A stretch of DNA of 64,000 bases from Linum tenue (lineage: Eukaryota; Streptophyta; Magnoliopsida; Malpighiales; Linaceae). Shown piece after piece: positions 23,466 through 33,875 of the stretch. The translations under genes were made by a program, and so were the position numbers. Below the pieces are notes generated by a model. That model saw only the letters and a program-made list of their open reading frames with translations. It did no database searches and was not told where the DNA came from. How positions within the stretch are numbered: the stretch's first letter is position 1; the number at the start of each line of letters is the position of its first letter. The stretch covers positions 53,392,963 to 53,456,962 of the forward strand of contig CAMGYJ010000008.1 in assembly GCA_946122785.1 (NCBI GenBank), read 5' to 3'.

Positions 23466-25263
23466 TTGGTGTACCCAATTAGTTAATTACGAAGAAAAAA
23501 GAATATAATTAATTGTTGTTGTTGGCGTGGATCTAGAAAGGGGGCTGACCGAAGGTTAGGTGGAAGGTTGTGGACAAGGAGCATGTTTTGATTTGTTAAG
23601 CGAGCCTGAGAATAATAACAATGGCCGGTTACTCTCTAGGAAAGTAGTAGAGAAAGGTAGTTATCTTTTCCCATCTCGTTCTTAAATTTGATTTTCTTTA
23701 ATGTGGGTCGAGTAAACTAATTAAAGTAGGTTCAATAGCAAAACACAAGCAAAGCAAGCAATCTAGTCTAAAACATGCATCCATATTTAATTCCTCAATT
23801 AGTCATGTTTGATCCTGTGCATGTCCACGACTATGTTTCTTGTAGTGTTGGGTACGTAGACAGTTCAATTATTTCATTTGGTCAAGAATTGCAGCACCCT
23901 TGTGCGTGTTTGTTCATTGAACTTATTAGCCAAAGCACAACTTCGGCATTCGAAGTTGCCCAATTCTCTTGCTCATGTGCAGTAGAATCTGCAGTCGCTA
24001 AACATTAGCCTTAAGGACAAAAAGGTTGCTAGTGGTCAGTGAAGCTAAGGGTTAATTACGACCATTCTGATAGTGGTTGTTAAACCTTGGATTATCTTAG
24101 ACCACTCTAAAATTATCGTATAGGAAATGGTCGCTGATTGTAAGTTTTCTTGTATGCCTTCCGCAAAATTCCTGAATTGGAAATCATGTAAGAGAAAACT
24201 GTTTTCATCAAATATTTGGTTGCAACAATATCTAACTTAGTTAGGATTATCTTATCAATAACCTAGAAAGAAATGAATGAACAACACCAATCTACGAGAT
24301 GAGCAACAAATGGCAAGCTAAAGAAGAGCAGCTAGAAAATACAAACTCAACAAGCTTCACAATAAAACGAGGACGCTTTTCATATTGAAGAAGGCTAAAT
24401 CAGAAGTCGAAAAAAAAAACAAAAGACGAAGAATATGAATTGAACATGGTTTTCTTGAATGTCAAGGAACTCTTTAAGTAAACTTAATTCAACTTAGATT
24501 TTTTATAGGGTTACTACGATCTATATAGAGATAGATTCTGAATCAATCCTAACAGCTATAAAGTTATACATATGTACAATTACTGTTTGGTACATATACT
24601 TCAAACAGATACCGCTACGAACACTATTTTGGGTTGAAACTTGAATGACATCCTCGTAGACTAATTTTTTTTAACCGTTTTTTTCTGGTCCTCTTTCACT
24701 TATGAATATAATATATATGAATTACTATGAATATTCATGGGTTGGGTTCTTTGCTTGATACCTTCCAGTTCTAGGTCGTTGAGCTTTTAGGTAGGAAGGG
24801 ACTAGGGAGAAAAGGGCATGTTGTGGGAGAAAATGGACGGTCGAAGAAATAAGCTAGCGAGAAATATCCTCAACCAAACTCTTCCTTTTGTCAATTTTCA
24901 AGTCATCGCAAATTGGATAGAGTGCCCCACGCAGTACCGACTTGAGTCTTGACACGTGCCTGTTGAATCTACCTTGGCTCAATCCCACATCATCCAACTG
25001 TTCTAAGCAAAACACTTTTCAACAAATTCTTTATTTTTCTTATTTTTTGTTGTAAATCTATAGAAAAGTATTTATCTTTAGCAAAACGTATTAATTTATG
25101 ACAATTGCGATGTGTTAAAAATCAAAGTGGTTGTTCTTGTTGGCAGGGCAGAGCAGCATCAGCAAAATCTGGCTCCCTTTTGGGCTATTGTTCTTTTTGC
25201 AGATTAATTAACAAAAAAGTAAAAAAGAAGGTGAAATTCCGTTTTTCCGATAATGAACTCTCT
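23466..25263. other. Intergenic DNA between the two MULEs
   Basis: No recognised gene. A 77-codon open frame at 23775-24008 has no known domain. Remaining sequence is AT-rich with scattered short frames, for example 25105-25323, that look like chance. Confidence 0.4.
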
Positions 25264-25425
25264 GGAAAAAATCCCACTGTACACACGTTCTTCAAAAAAA
25301 TTCTCAAAATACATAAGTTATAAAAAATTTTCCCAAAGTACACATGTTTGGCATTCACCGTTTTTGACAAACGCAGTGAAGGTAATCACCGCGTTCGTCA
25401 AAGACGGTGAATATTTCACCGTTTA
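25264..25425 (+). repeat. MULE left terminal inverted repeat
   Basis: Pairs with 29670-29830 on the opposite strand. It ends in the first of a series of palindromic accgttt/aaacggt units that continue inward. Confidence 0.85.
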
Positions 25426-25710
25426 ATACTAAAACGGTGACGTATTCACCGTCTTTATCTAAAACGGTGATGTATTCACCGCGTTTGATGAGGACGGTGA
25501 ATACATCACCGTTTGTGTTTTAAACGATGAATACGTTCACCGTTTTTGTTTTAAACGGTGAATACGTTCACCGTTTTTGACAAAAGCGGTGATTATTTCC
25601 CACGTTTCCCACCCCTGGTAGGTCAAAATTAGGTCACACCTACCTACTATTCACCGTTTGAGACAAACGCGGTGATGGTGTTCACCGTTTTTGACAAAAA
25701 CGGTGAACAG
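25366..25710 (+). repeat. Array of palindromic caccgttt/aaacggtg units, left arm
   Basis: Repeated units in which ttcaccgtttt is followed by its complement aaaacggtgaa, separated by 3 to 10 bases, about every 25 to 40 bp. Each unit can fold back on itself, and the whole array can also pair with the right-arm array at 29515-29745. Confidence 0.85.
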
Positions 25711-25724
25711 TAGGCAGATTTTCC

Positions 25725-25732
25725 TATAAATA
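25725..25732 (+). promoter_or_regulatory. TATA box of the MULE transposase gene
   Basis: TATAAATA placed just inside the left palindrome array and upstream of a C/A-rich leader. An intron donor (cggtatgt, 25829-25830) and acceptor (ttgtag, ending 26146) bracket a 5' UTR intron that ends two bases before the start codon. Confidence 0.7.
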
Positions 25733-25874
25733 CCAACCCACCAGCAGAAGTAAAAACATAACCACTCCCCCCTTCTTCAAATTTCAGCAACAAAAATCAA
25801 GCATAATACACAGAACAGACATTTTTCGGTATGTTGAGACTTTTCGTATTATAGTCTAATTATGTTTTTAGTAA

Positions 25875-26060
25875 GTTATAGTATGATTAAATTTTCGTAT
25901 TATGTTGTTGTTAGTTAGTTGAATTTATGTTCGTTAGTTATAGTATGATTTAATTTTCGTATTATGTTGTTAGTTAGTTGAATTTATTTTCGTTAGTTAT
26001 AGTATGATTTAATTTTCGTATTATGTTGTTGTTAGTTAGTTGAATTTATGTTCGTTAGTT
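25875..26060 (+). repeat. Three tandem units of about 60 bp in the 5' UTR intron
   Basis: gttatagtatgatt followed by aattttcgtattatgttg recurs at about 25875, 25937 and 25996 with periods of 59 to 62 bp. Lies wholly inside the inferred intron 25829-26146. Confidence 0.8.
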
Positions 26061-26148
26061 ATGAGATGGATAATATTAGTTGTACAATATGATTTTGGTT
26101 AATTTTACTGTCTTTAAGCTAATAGATACTTATCCTCGATTTGTAGAT

Positions 26149-28987
26149 ATGGGTAAATTCAAGAAGTTTCATCTTACTATTCGGTGGAATGGAAGGGTGA
26201 CAAACTCTGACATAGGCATTGATTATGAGGACGGCGAATCCATTATGCTGAAAATTGATTTCCGATTCAATTTTCAAGAACTCTGTGATCTTTGTGCAGA
26301 AAGGGTTTGTACGAGCGGACAGACGAGACTTGGCAAAATTACTTACCGGTATCCAGACATGAGTGCTGGCGGGGTCGTGTTCCAAGAAGTTGTCATAAAC
26401 GATGATGACGCGGTTACGATGATGTTACAGTTCCTAAGCGATAACCAAGTCCGGCTTGCAGAGGTGTATGTTGAGACCGAGGCGGTCGGTGAATCTCATT
26501 CTCACCAGTATTCTTATGATGATGGTTTTGCAGGAGGGTACGAATGGGGTGGTAGTTCGAGCAACTACCAAGGCGGTGGTTATACAGGAGGTTACGGGGA
26601 GGGTGGTGGTTCAATCAACTACGGTGGATCGAGTAGTGCAGGATAGGACAAATACTCGCAACCTCCTCAACCAGCCAATGGTGTTGAATGGCCTGCTTGG
26701 GGGCCAGAGTGGTCTGAAATCGAGAATAACATTCGATCAGGGCGTACTTCACATGAGCGAGAGGACGATGTTGGTGATCGTGGTCATGTTGATCCTTCTA
26801 GCCCGAGCTATCCATTCAAGTCGAGCGACGAGGATACTGAGGAAGATTTGAGATCAGTGAGCGAGGAGGAGGAAGATACTGATGATAACGAGGATGAGGC
26901 GGCATTTCGTGAGGCACCCACGCCATATTACACACAGGTTACAACTCAATTTTTACATAGTCAGAATGATCCCCCCGACTTTGTCCCTATGCCAGTGTAC
27001 AATCCGACGGCCAATTTGGAGGTGGGTATGGCGTTCACATCGAAAGACGCTGTGCAGGATGCTTTTACAGAAGAGGCGTTGAGGCGCAATTTCGAGTGGA
27101 AGGTAAAATATTCTAACAGTAAACAACTACATGTCATATGCAAGCATGATGCAGAGGGTTGTACGTGGCAATTGCGGGCTGCAAATATGAAGAGAAAGGG
27201 TGCTTGGGTGATTCGCAAAGCTGAGACGATCCACACATGCTCCTCTTCTATACTTTCCCAAGATCACAGGCAACTAAAAGCAAAGAAAGTTGGGAGAACT
27301 ATTAAGCACCTTATAGAAGCACAACCAGATATCAAGGTGAAAGCTATCATGGCAGAGGTGAAGGATCGACATTCTTACACGATACGGTACAAAAAAGCAT
27401 GGCATGGTAAGCAGAAAGCCATGGCTGAGGTGTATGGTGATTGGGAGGATTCGTATGCTTTACTCCCTAGACTTATGGGAGCAATGGAGGAGTCCAATCC
27501 TGGGACTGTTTTCGTCCCAGTATACAACAATGTATACACTGAGGATCAAGTTCGAGTACAGGATAAGCTGATGTTCCATCGTCTTTTTTGGGCTTTTAAA
27601 CCATGCATTGACGGTTTTGGGTTCTGCATACCGGTTATTCAGGTATTTTACCAACTGGTGCCGGTATTAAATGTTGTATTATTTTCTGTTATGTATATTT
27701 CATACTAAGTACGAAATCCTAAATTTTTATTCAGGTTGACGGAACTTTCCTTACTGGGAAGTACAGAGGATGTCTTCTAATTGCAACTGGCGTTGATGGA
27801 AACAGGCGGATTTTCCCGCTTGCATTTGCATTAGTGGAAGGGGAGAACAGCTTAAGTTGGGCATGGTTCTTTGACCAACTACACGAACACGTGACACAGC
27901 GGGAAGATATTACGATTATATCCGATCGACATGCGGGGATTAGGAATGCTGTTGGTGGTTTTCCCGACGAGTGGGGATGGAGATGGAGATGGTGTATTCG
28001 ACACTGGCTCGCCAATTTCCAGAACAAATTTGGGAAGAAGAAAGACATAAAAAATCAACTTTGGAATGCAGGTACTAATGTTTTTCTTATGCGATTTAAG
28101 CTTATGTTTATTTAGGTTTGTGTTTATTGACCAGTTTCGATTTTGTTCACCTTTCAGCGGTTGCACATCAACCAAAAAAGTATGAGCAGAAGATGAAAAC
28201 AATTCGTCAGACCCACCGAGCTGGAGCAGTATGGGCTGAAGGTCAAGAGTTGCCCATGTGGACGTTCCATATGGACAACGGGGCCAGATGGGGCATTGCA
28301 ACTACCAACCATGGAGAAAGTATAAATAATGTGTACAAGGGTCTTCGAGCGATGCCTATTTCTGTCATCGTGGAGATGTCTTACTGGAAGGTCAACGAGT
28401 GGCGAGTTGCTCGGCTACAGCAAGCTATAGGGAGGGAAATGCAAGGTCATTCAATAGCACATGACGTATTCGCTCAAATGCAGAAGAACGATGAAAAATC
28501 AAGTAAGCATAAGGTTGTTCTTTTTAACCGCAGTGAAGGAATATTCGCTGTCGAAACAGGTATATGGGGTGGAGGGAGACGTGGTCACAATCGTCAAACG
28601 GTTAAATTGCACTACGAATTAGGGGAGTGTTCTTGTCAAAAGTATCAGAACGAAAGGATACCCTGTTCACATGCAATGGCGGTTGCTAAGTCAATAACCA
28701 TAAACAGAAACAGCCTGGTGAGTCCTTACTACACTGAACAAGCGATACAGAACTCATATAATGTAGCTTTGAGCCCCATGCCAGATGAAGCGTATTGGCC
28801 TATATACGATGGAAAGTTGATTATCCCACCGTTGCACCTAAAACGCACCAAAGGCCGTCCTAGAGTTGAAAGGATACACAATGAGATGGATCAAGTTGAT
28901 CGGACGAGAAGGGGACCGAAGCGATGCTCTAAGTGCAGACAACCTGGTCACGACAAGAGGCGTTGCCCAGGGCAACCATCAACTTAA
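26149..28987 (+). pseudogene. MULE (MuDR-type) transposase, one in-frame stop
   Basis: Cut-and-paste transposase acting on the TIRs in the nucleus. The start codon is at 26149 (MGKFKKFHLTI), directly after the 5' UTR intron. Coding exons are 26149-27642, 27735-28071 and 28158-28987, with gt...ag introns of 92 and 86 bp that keep frame, totalling 887 codons with the stop. Order: a PB1-like N-terminal part; a Gly-rich and acidic linker; a MuDR DNA-binding-type block (GMAFTSKDAVQDAF ... CKHDAEGCTWQLRA); the DDE core with Asp in VDGTFLTGKYRG, Asp in SDRHAGIRNAV and Glu in NHGESINNVY; a SWIM zinc motif (CSCQ ... IPCSHAMAV); and a CCHC knuckle (CSKCRQPGHDKRRC). The only visible break is TAG at 26644-26646 (codon 166). 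Because everything else is intact, the stop may be recent or occasionally read through; it may instead be a sequencing error. Confidence 0.9.
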
Positions 28988-29514
28988 TTTGCATTTACTT
29001 GTATTCTGCTACTAAATTGATCGCTTGTTTAATTTTTCATTACCGTTTGCATTTGAAGTCCAAGTATTTTGTTAACTCTAAAATGTTCTCCTTGTCGATA
29101 CGATCGCGCTGCCGCAAACGGCTCGTTATTTCGACCTCAAACGAATAAGATACGCGCGTTTTAGTTTTTAGTACGCAAAAGTTACTTTAACGTTACGATC
29201 GCGCTTTGAGGGAGAAAGAAGTGAAATGTTTGTGGGGTGAGTTGAAAGTGAAAGGGAGGGGGTATTTATAGTTGGGGGAAGGGGGGAGGCGCCTGCGCAG
29301 CATTCAATTGGAGCGCCTTCACCGCGTTTGATAGACGCGGTGAAGTCATCGCTGTTCCCAAACACGGTCAATTGAGAGGGGACGTGGCGCGTTGTCAGGC
29401 GTCGGATCGTGGGAAGAAAACCACGATCCGCGCCACACCGCATCTAACGGCCACGGTGAAAGCACAATTGCGCGGATCGCTGACGTAAACAAACACGGGG
29501 TGTTCACCATGTTT
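28988..29514. other. 3' region of the MULE with a leftward TATA box
   Basis: After the transposase stop there is no further gene. A minus-strand TATAAATA (plus-strand 29263-29270) lies in a position mirroring the left-arm TATA box, so the right arm may promote leftward transcription. GC-rich patches with accgcgtttg units continue into the right palindrome array. No second protein (mudrB-like) is recognisable on the minus strand. Confidence 0.45.
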
Positions 29515-29745
29515 GTCTACATGTCAGCTCCTTCACCGTGGTGCTCAAAAACGGTGATGCATTCACCGTTTTTGATTAAAACGGTGATAGCTTCACCGTT
29601 TCATTTTAAAACGGTGAATGCATCACCGTTTTATTTTAAAACGGTGAAGCTATCACCGTTTTAAACTAAAACGGTGATGCATTCACCGTTTTGATTAAAC
29701 GCGGTGATTACCTTCACCGCATTTGTCAAAAACGGTGATGCTCAA
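29515..29745 (-). repeat. Array of palindromic caccgttt/aaacggtg units, right arm
   Basis: Mirror of the left array, with about eight tightly packed fold-back units in which aaaacggtga and tcaccgtttt alternate. Continues into the right TIR. Confidence 0.85.
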
Positions 29746-29830
29746 ACATGTGTACTTTTGAAAATTTTTTTATAACTTATGTATTTTGGGAATTTTTTTT
29801 AAGAACGTGTGTACTTTGGGATTTTTTTCC
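29670..29830 (-). repeat. MULE right terminal inverted repeat
   Basis: Reverse complement of the left end: the minus strand begins ggaaaaaaatccc and continues through acacacgttctt and acatgtttgagc. Differences from the left end are few. Confidence 0.85.
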
Positions 29831-30369
29831 TTACTACTCTCGCCTTGGTTTTCATGATAAAGTGGTTTGAGTTGTTCAAGCAAACATAATTGCGTGATCC
29901 AATATGGACTTCCTTAGATTCCACTTCAATCACCCACTCTCCTTGCCAACTTGAAAAAGTAGCATCACTCGCCTAAACTATTATTAACTTCAATTTTATA
30001 TTAAATCTTGGGCTACAACTTAAATAATGAAACTTTAGAGAATGTATATGAATTTTGAGAGGCAGACTATAACCAATTTTACTGCTATATAGGAGAATCT
30101 CATCGATTCTAACACTAAAAGTTCCCCAAAACCAATCCAACAATTTCAACCCAACAATTCAACACCACAAAGTTTTCTTCACACGCCACCGTCGCCACTC
30201 CAAAACAAATAGCCCCCTCCTCCATTCCCTAATCTTTCTTCTCCTCAGTCATCTGTCTCCCCTCCACGCGCACACAATTTAATTAGCTCAGTACTCTTCT
30301 TTTCCCTTCCCTCTCCCCAAACACCACAAACTCTCTCTCTCTCTCTCTCTTCCTCCACCGCGCACCACC
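29831..30369 (+). promoter_or_regulatory. Upstream region and 5' UTR of the NHL gene
   Basis: AT-rich intergenic DNA passing into a C/A- and CT-rich leader. A (CT)10 microsatellite at 30331-30350 sits 20 bp before the start codon; CT-rich tracts are common in plant 5' UTRs. No single convincing TATA box was pinned down. Confidence 0.45.
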
Positions 30370-30999
30370 ATGTCGGCCAAGGACTGCGGCAGCCACGGCC
30401 ACAAGCGGAGGAAGATCTTCCGCCGGATCTTCGCCGGAATCCTAGTATTCCTCTTCATCGTCCTTGTCACCATCCTCATAGTCTGGGCTGTACTCCGGCC
30501 CAGCAAGCCCAGCTTCCTCCTCCAGGACGCCACCGTCTACGCCTTCAACTCCACCACGCCCAACTTCCTCACCTCCAACCTCCAGGTGACCTTCTCCACC
30601 CGCAACCCCAACGACAAGATCGGCGTCTACTACGACAAGCTCGACGTCTACGCGGAGTACCGGACCCAGCAGATCACCCTCCGCACCCGAATCCAGCCCT
30701 TCTACCAGGGCCACAAGGAGGTCAACGTCTGGTCCCCTTTCGTCTACGGCACCGCCGTCCCCGTCGCGCCTTACAACGCCGTCTCCCTCCGCCAGGACCA
30801 GTCCTCCGGTGCCGTCCAGCTCGTCATCAAGATGGACGGCCGCGTCCGCTTCAAGGTCGGCTCCTTCATCTCCGGCCGCTACCACTTGTACTCCCGCTGT
30901 CAGGCCTACATCCAGTTCGGGAACAAGAACGCCGGCGTGCTTGTCGGCAATAACGCCGTTAAGTACACGCTCGCAGAGCGTTGCAGCGTCAGCGTCTAG
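30370..30999 (+). CDS. NDR1/HIN1-like (NHL) LEA-2 family protein
   Basis: A single exon of 209 codons starting MSAKDCGSHGHKRRK in a good context (caccaccATGtc). A basic N-terminus precedes one hydrophobic segment (about residues 21-43, IFAGILVFLFIVLVTILIVW), then RPSKPSFLLQDATVYAFN, NLQVTFSTRNPNDKIGVYYD and a C-terminal beta-rich LEA-2 domain ending CSVSV. The NPN..IGIYYD-type motif and the architecture match the Arabidopsis NHL1/NHL group (about 210 residues), which are plasma-membrane proteins linked to defence and stress. The coding sequence is strikingly GC-rich, mostly at third positions, unlike the AT-rich surroundings, and has no breaks. It is the only confidently functional host gene here; exact orthology within the NHL group is not settled. 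Confidence 0.93.
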   Translation: MSAKDCGSHGHKRRKIFRRIFAGILVFLFIVLVTILIVWAVLRPSKPSFLLQDATVYAFNSTTPNFLTSNLQVTFSTRNPNDKIGVYYDKLDVYAEYRTQQITLRTRIQPFYQGHKEVNVWSPFVYGTAVPVAPYNAVSLRQDQSSGAVQLVIKMDGRVRFKVGSFISGRYHLYSRCQAYIQFGNKNAGVLVGNNAVKYTLAERCSVSV

Positions 31000-31375
31000 A
31001 AGATTCATTGGACTGGCGGGATGGAAGATTTATGAGGTCATCAATCCTGATGGACGGAACAGGCACAGAGATGATAACAACGCCGTTAAGTAATTTTTTT
31101 TAGATATATTATTTTTTTATCTATAACTTTCGATTATTGTGGGAACTGAACATGGAGATGGTTGTCAATATGTCGTCCGGGGTTCTGGATATTAGGTGGC
31201 GGTATACGTGGCATGTTACTACAGGCTCCTCTGAAATTTAATTGTAAATTTCAGCCGTTCAGTGCAAATTGAATAATGATAATAATGTTTTTAGCAAGGA
31301 GATTTGTTTTTATTTTTTTGATGGGAAGCTGTGAAAGTCTCATTCAAATGTTCCAAGTGTTTGTTGGGATGAACC
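31000..31375 (+). other. 3' flank of the NHL gene
   Basis: Likely 3' UTR and beyond. An AATAAT sequence near 31271-31285 could serve as a polyadenylation signal. No other gene is recognised. Confidence 0.35.
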
Positions 31376-31985
31376 ACTATTGGACCACTGCCATGAATCA
31401 TGATGAAACCATATTGGATGCGAATGACAAAATTCGAACCCACGGGTACCCTATTCAAGCTAACCAGGTCAAAGTGGGTAAAACCCGCGTTGACGGGTTG
31501 GGTACCTGTGGGGTTGGCTGGTTTTGGGCGGGTTTGGGTTTAAACCCGCTACACTGTTCATCGGGTTGGGTTGGGTTTGCGTTTATCTTTAATTTTGAAA
31601 AAATTGTATTGATAATTTTTCGTTTGCTTGTATCCTCTATATTGGTGTTTTTTGTATGGATAAATTTTATGACAAAATTGATGTTAGACTTTTATTTTGA
31701 AACAAACTTATTAAAAATCCATGGATACCCATGAACCCGCGGATACCCAGCAGGTTGGGTTGGCTTTGAGTTTTTCAAACCCGACGGATTTTACCCCGAA
31801 TTTTTTTGTGAATAAACCCATGGGTTTGGTTTTTGGTTTGACGAAACCCGCCCCAACCCGACCCCTTGTCATCCCGTTGGACCATCGCCATAGGTGAATC
31901 GAAATTTCCAGCTAGCTAGTCATCGTGGTGGAAAGTCTCCAAGCTAATTAATCACATTCTTCTACCCAAGCAGACACCTTCTAGT
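31376..31985 (+). repeat. Repeat copy split by an insertion (paralog at 35495-35645)
   Basis: Bases 31378-31411 (ccatgaatcatgatgaaacc then atattgg) and 31877-31985 (accatcgccataggtgaatc ... agacacc) are contiguous in the relative at 35495-35640. The 465 bp between them are therefore an insertion in this copy. Confidence 0.7.
31412..31876. mobile_element. MITE-like insertion rich in aacccg/cgggtt motifs
   Basis: Defined by comparison with the uninterrupted relative at 35495-35640. Both halves contain complementary phrases such as aaacccgc, cgggttgggttggg and ccaacccgacccc, so the ends can pair, but termini are imperfect and only ttgg is shared by both flanks. Such CGGGTTGG-rich small elements in plants are usually non-autonomous hAT relatives; that assignment is tentative. 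The open frame across part of it (31276-31734) is not a gene. Confidence 0.5.
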
Positions 31986-32024
31986 ATGGAAGTTGCGGCG
32001 TCGTTTTCTCTCTTTCACACTTTT

Positions 32025-32032
32025 CAATCTTT
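32025..32032. repeat. Candidate target duplication of LINE, left copy
   Basis: caatcttt here precedes and overlaps the poly(T) tract, and recurs at 33810-33817 at the other end of the LINE. Confidence 0.6.
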
Positions 32033-33809
32033 TTTTTTTTGTAATAAGGGAGGCCGAGGCCAAGAAAAAAGAAGAGGGAGTCACAGAGCAACAGGCGCCC
32101 TCACTTGGCTCTCAATGGAAAAACCCATTATATCATCTCTAAGGATCTGAATAAGCCCCCCCCCCCCCCCGGCGGATTAGAGTGTTCATGCGTACCGTAG
32201 GGATAGACGAGACTGTGCTTCGAGAGCCAGTCCGCGACTCTATTCCCTTCTTGATACGTATGAACTACCCTGACCAGCCAACTCTGCGCCAACTTCCTCC
32301 TGATAGCATCAAGTAAAGAGGCGTACGGATGCACCGGGTCCCTCCGGTTGTTTATCAACTGGATAGCTAACTGAGAGTCCGACTCAATCCCCAAGCTGTC
32401 GCATCCAAGCTTCCAAGCCAGGTTCAGCCCATGGTAGAAAGCCGAAAGCTCTGCTAAAGTTGCAGTCGCTTCTTCAATCTTAGCCACAAAGCCAGCAATC
32501 CACCTCCCTTGCTCGTCCCTGATCACCCCACAAGCACCCGCCGTCCTTGGGTTACCAGCTGATGCTTCATCAATGTTTAGCTTGCTCTAACCTGTGCTAG
32601 GAGGTTGCCATCTGATCTGCTCGGTGGTCCTGCCCCCCTGCAAGATTGACCGACCTGGCTTTATGGAGGGAGCCTCCCACGCCTTGTGCCAAAGAAGGGA
32701 CTTGTGCTGTATTGAATGAGCCAAAGTCGGAGCTGTGAAGGCTTTGCTCGCCCCTTTGAAACACGCTGTGCACCTGTTCTTCCAGATCAACCAAATAGCA
32801 ATGCTGAAGAACTCATTCCACACCAAACCAGACTCCATCATATCCTCGTTGCTGAGATTGCTAAGGAGCCAATCCTCTTGGCCTCTGTGAAAAAAAATCC
32901 GTCTGTCTGTCAATCGGAACCCAACTAGACCAACAAAACCGCGTCGGCGGGCAATCGCGCAGCACGTGAAGCACCGTCTTGGGAGTGTCTACACACCTGT
33001 CGCACGCCGGTGTGTCACTGCATCTCCTTCAAAAACGTAAAGCGTTGGTAACAACCCAACCGAGAAAAACTAACCAGACAAAGCATCTGACCCGTTCAGG
33101 AATTGGCAGCGTCCAAATATCCTTCCAGATCTGGTCATTCTGTTCAAAGCGCCCGGCTTGACTCAACTGGTAAGCAGTCTTCGTCATGAAACGACCATCA
33201 GCGGACACCTTCCAGAAGATTTGATCCGCATATGGAGACAGAGGGTCAACCATAACAGCAGTGATCTTCTAAAGAATGTCCGTTGAGAGCCACTAGGAGA
33301 GGTGAGTGATATCCCACCGACCATCCATATCCATATAGGAGGCCACTGTCCTAGCACGCTCCTCCACCGGAACTGGTTGACTTGCAGCCTCAATGAGCGG
33401 TTCCTGCAAAATCCAATTATCCAACCAAAAGTTAGTGTTTTCCCCATTATGAATGTCCCACACACACCCTTGTTTCAACAAGTTAGCAGCTTTGTTAATG
33501 TTTGACCAAGCAAAAGAACTTCCCTGACAAGGGCGAAAAATGTTCAGATCTTTTCTCCTCCATCCATACTTCGCCCTCATGATTTGAGTCCAGAGCGTCT
33601 TTTTCTTGCAAAATGCGCCATCCTCCTTTGGCTAAAAGCGCGGGGTTGGCCTGTCGAAGTGCCCGAAGTTCTCCTCCTCCTTGCGTTCTCCGTTCTGCAA
33701 GTTTCTCCCAGGCCACAAGATGCATCTTACCCTGGTTCTCATCCTTCCCCCAAATGAAGTACCTGTTAATCCTGTCGATGGTGTTGCAAACATTGACAGG
33801 GATCATTTC
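32030..33809 (-). pseudogene. 5'-truncated LINE with zf-RVT and RNase H domains
   Basis: Minus-strand plant L1-type LINE, 3' part only. From right to left: post-RT block NTIDRINRYFIWGKDENQ and KMHLVAWEKL (33495-33812); DIHNGENTNFWLDNWIL (about 33400-33480); zinc-binding zf-RVT region (SPYADQIFWKVSADGRF, DIWTLPIPERVRCFVWL, about 33029-33250); linker; and RNase H-like domain (DEQGRWIAGFVAKIEEAT, LGIESDSQLAIQLINNR, HTYQEGNRVADWLS; 32128-32526). A poly(T) run at 32030-32040 on the plus strand is the 3' poly(A) tail. A caatcttt target copy flanks both ends. Frameshifts and stops make it non-functional. It keeps the RNase H domain, and the plus strand has a run of about 15 C at 32159 close to its end. 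Confidence 0.85.
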
Positions 33810-33875
33810 CAATCTTTATTTATTCGCTTGTTCGTGGGCCCGTTTTGCTTTTTTATTTATTTCCAACTTTAATGT

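Larger units (their letters stand above)
25264..29830 (+). mobile_element. Nearly complete MuDR-type Mutator-like element
   Basis: About 4.6 kb with long terminal inverted repeats. The first roughly 160 bp from 25264 match the reverse complement of the last roughly 160 bp before 29830 with few differences; both start ggaaaaaa(a)tccca and pass through acacacgttctt, aatacataagttataaaa and acatgtttg. It contains one plus-strand transposase gene with a TATA box, a 5' UTR intron and two coding introns, interrupted by a single TAG. Flanking bases share only a weak 9-bp match (6 of 9), so the target duplication is unclear. The high TIR similarity suggests relatively recent mobility. Confidence 0.88.

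Noticed and set aside
25254..25263. Target duplication for the MULE at 25264-29830
   Set aside because: The best 9-bp comparison with 29831-29841 matches at only six positions, too weak to claim.
25366..25710. CRISPR-like repeated pattern of caccgttt units
   Set aside because: The units are palindromic MULE terminal sequences in a plant genome with irregular spacing and no spacers or Cas genes.
30442..31008. 188-codon minus-strand frame opposite the NHL gene
   Set aside because: It is a by-product of the GC-rich third positions of the real plus-strand gene; its translation is low-complexity V/D/G-rich with no domain.
31276..31734. 152-codon plus-strand frame
   Set aside because: It crosses the boundary of a repeat and a MITE-like insertion, and the insertion point is defined by a paralog at 35495-35645.
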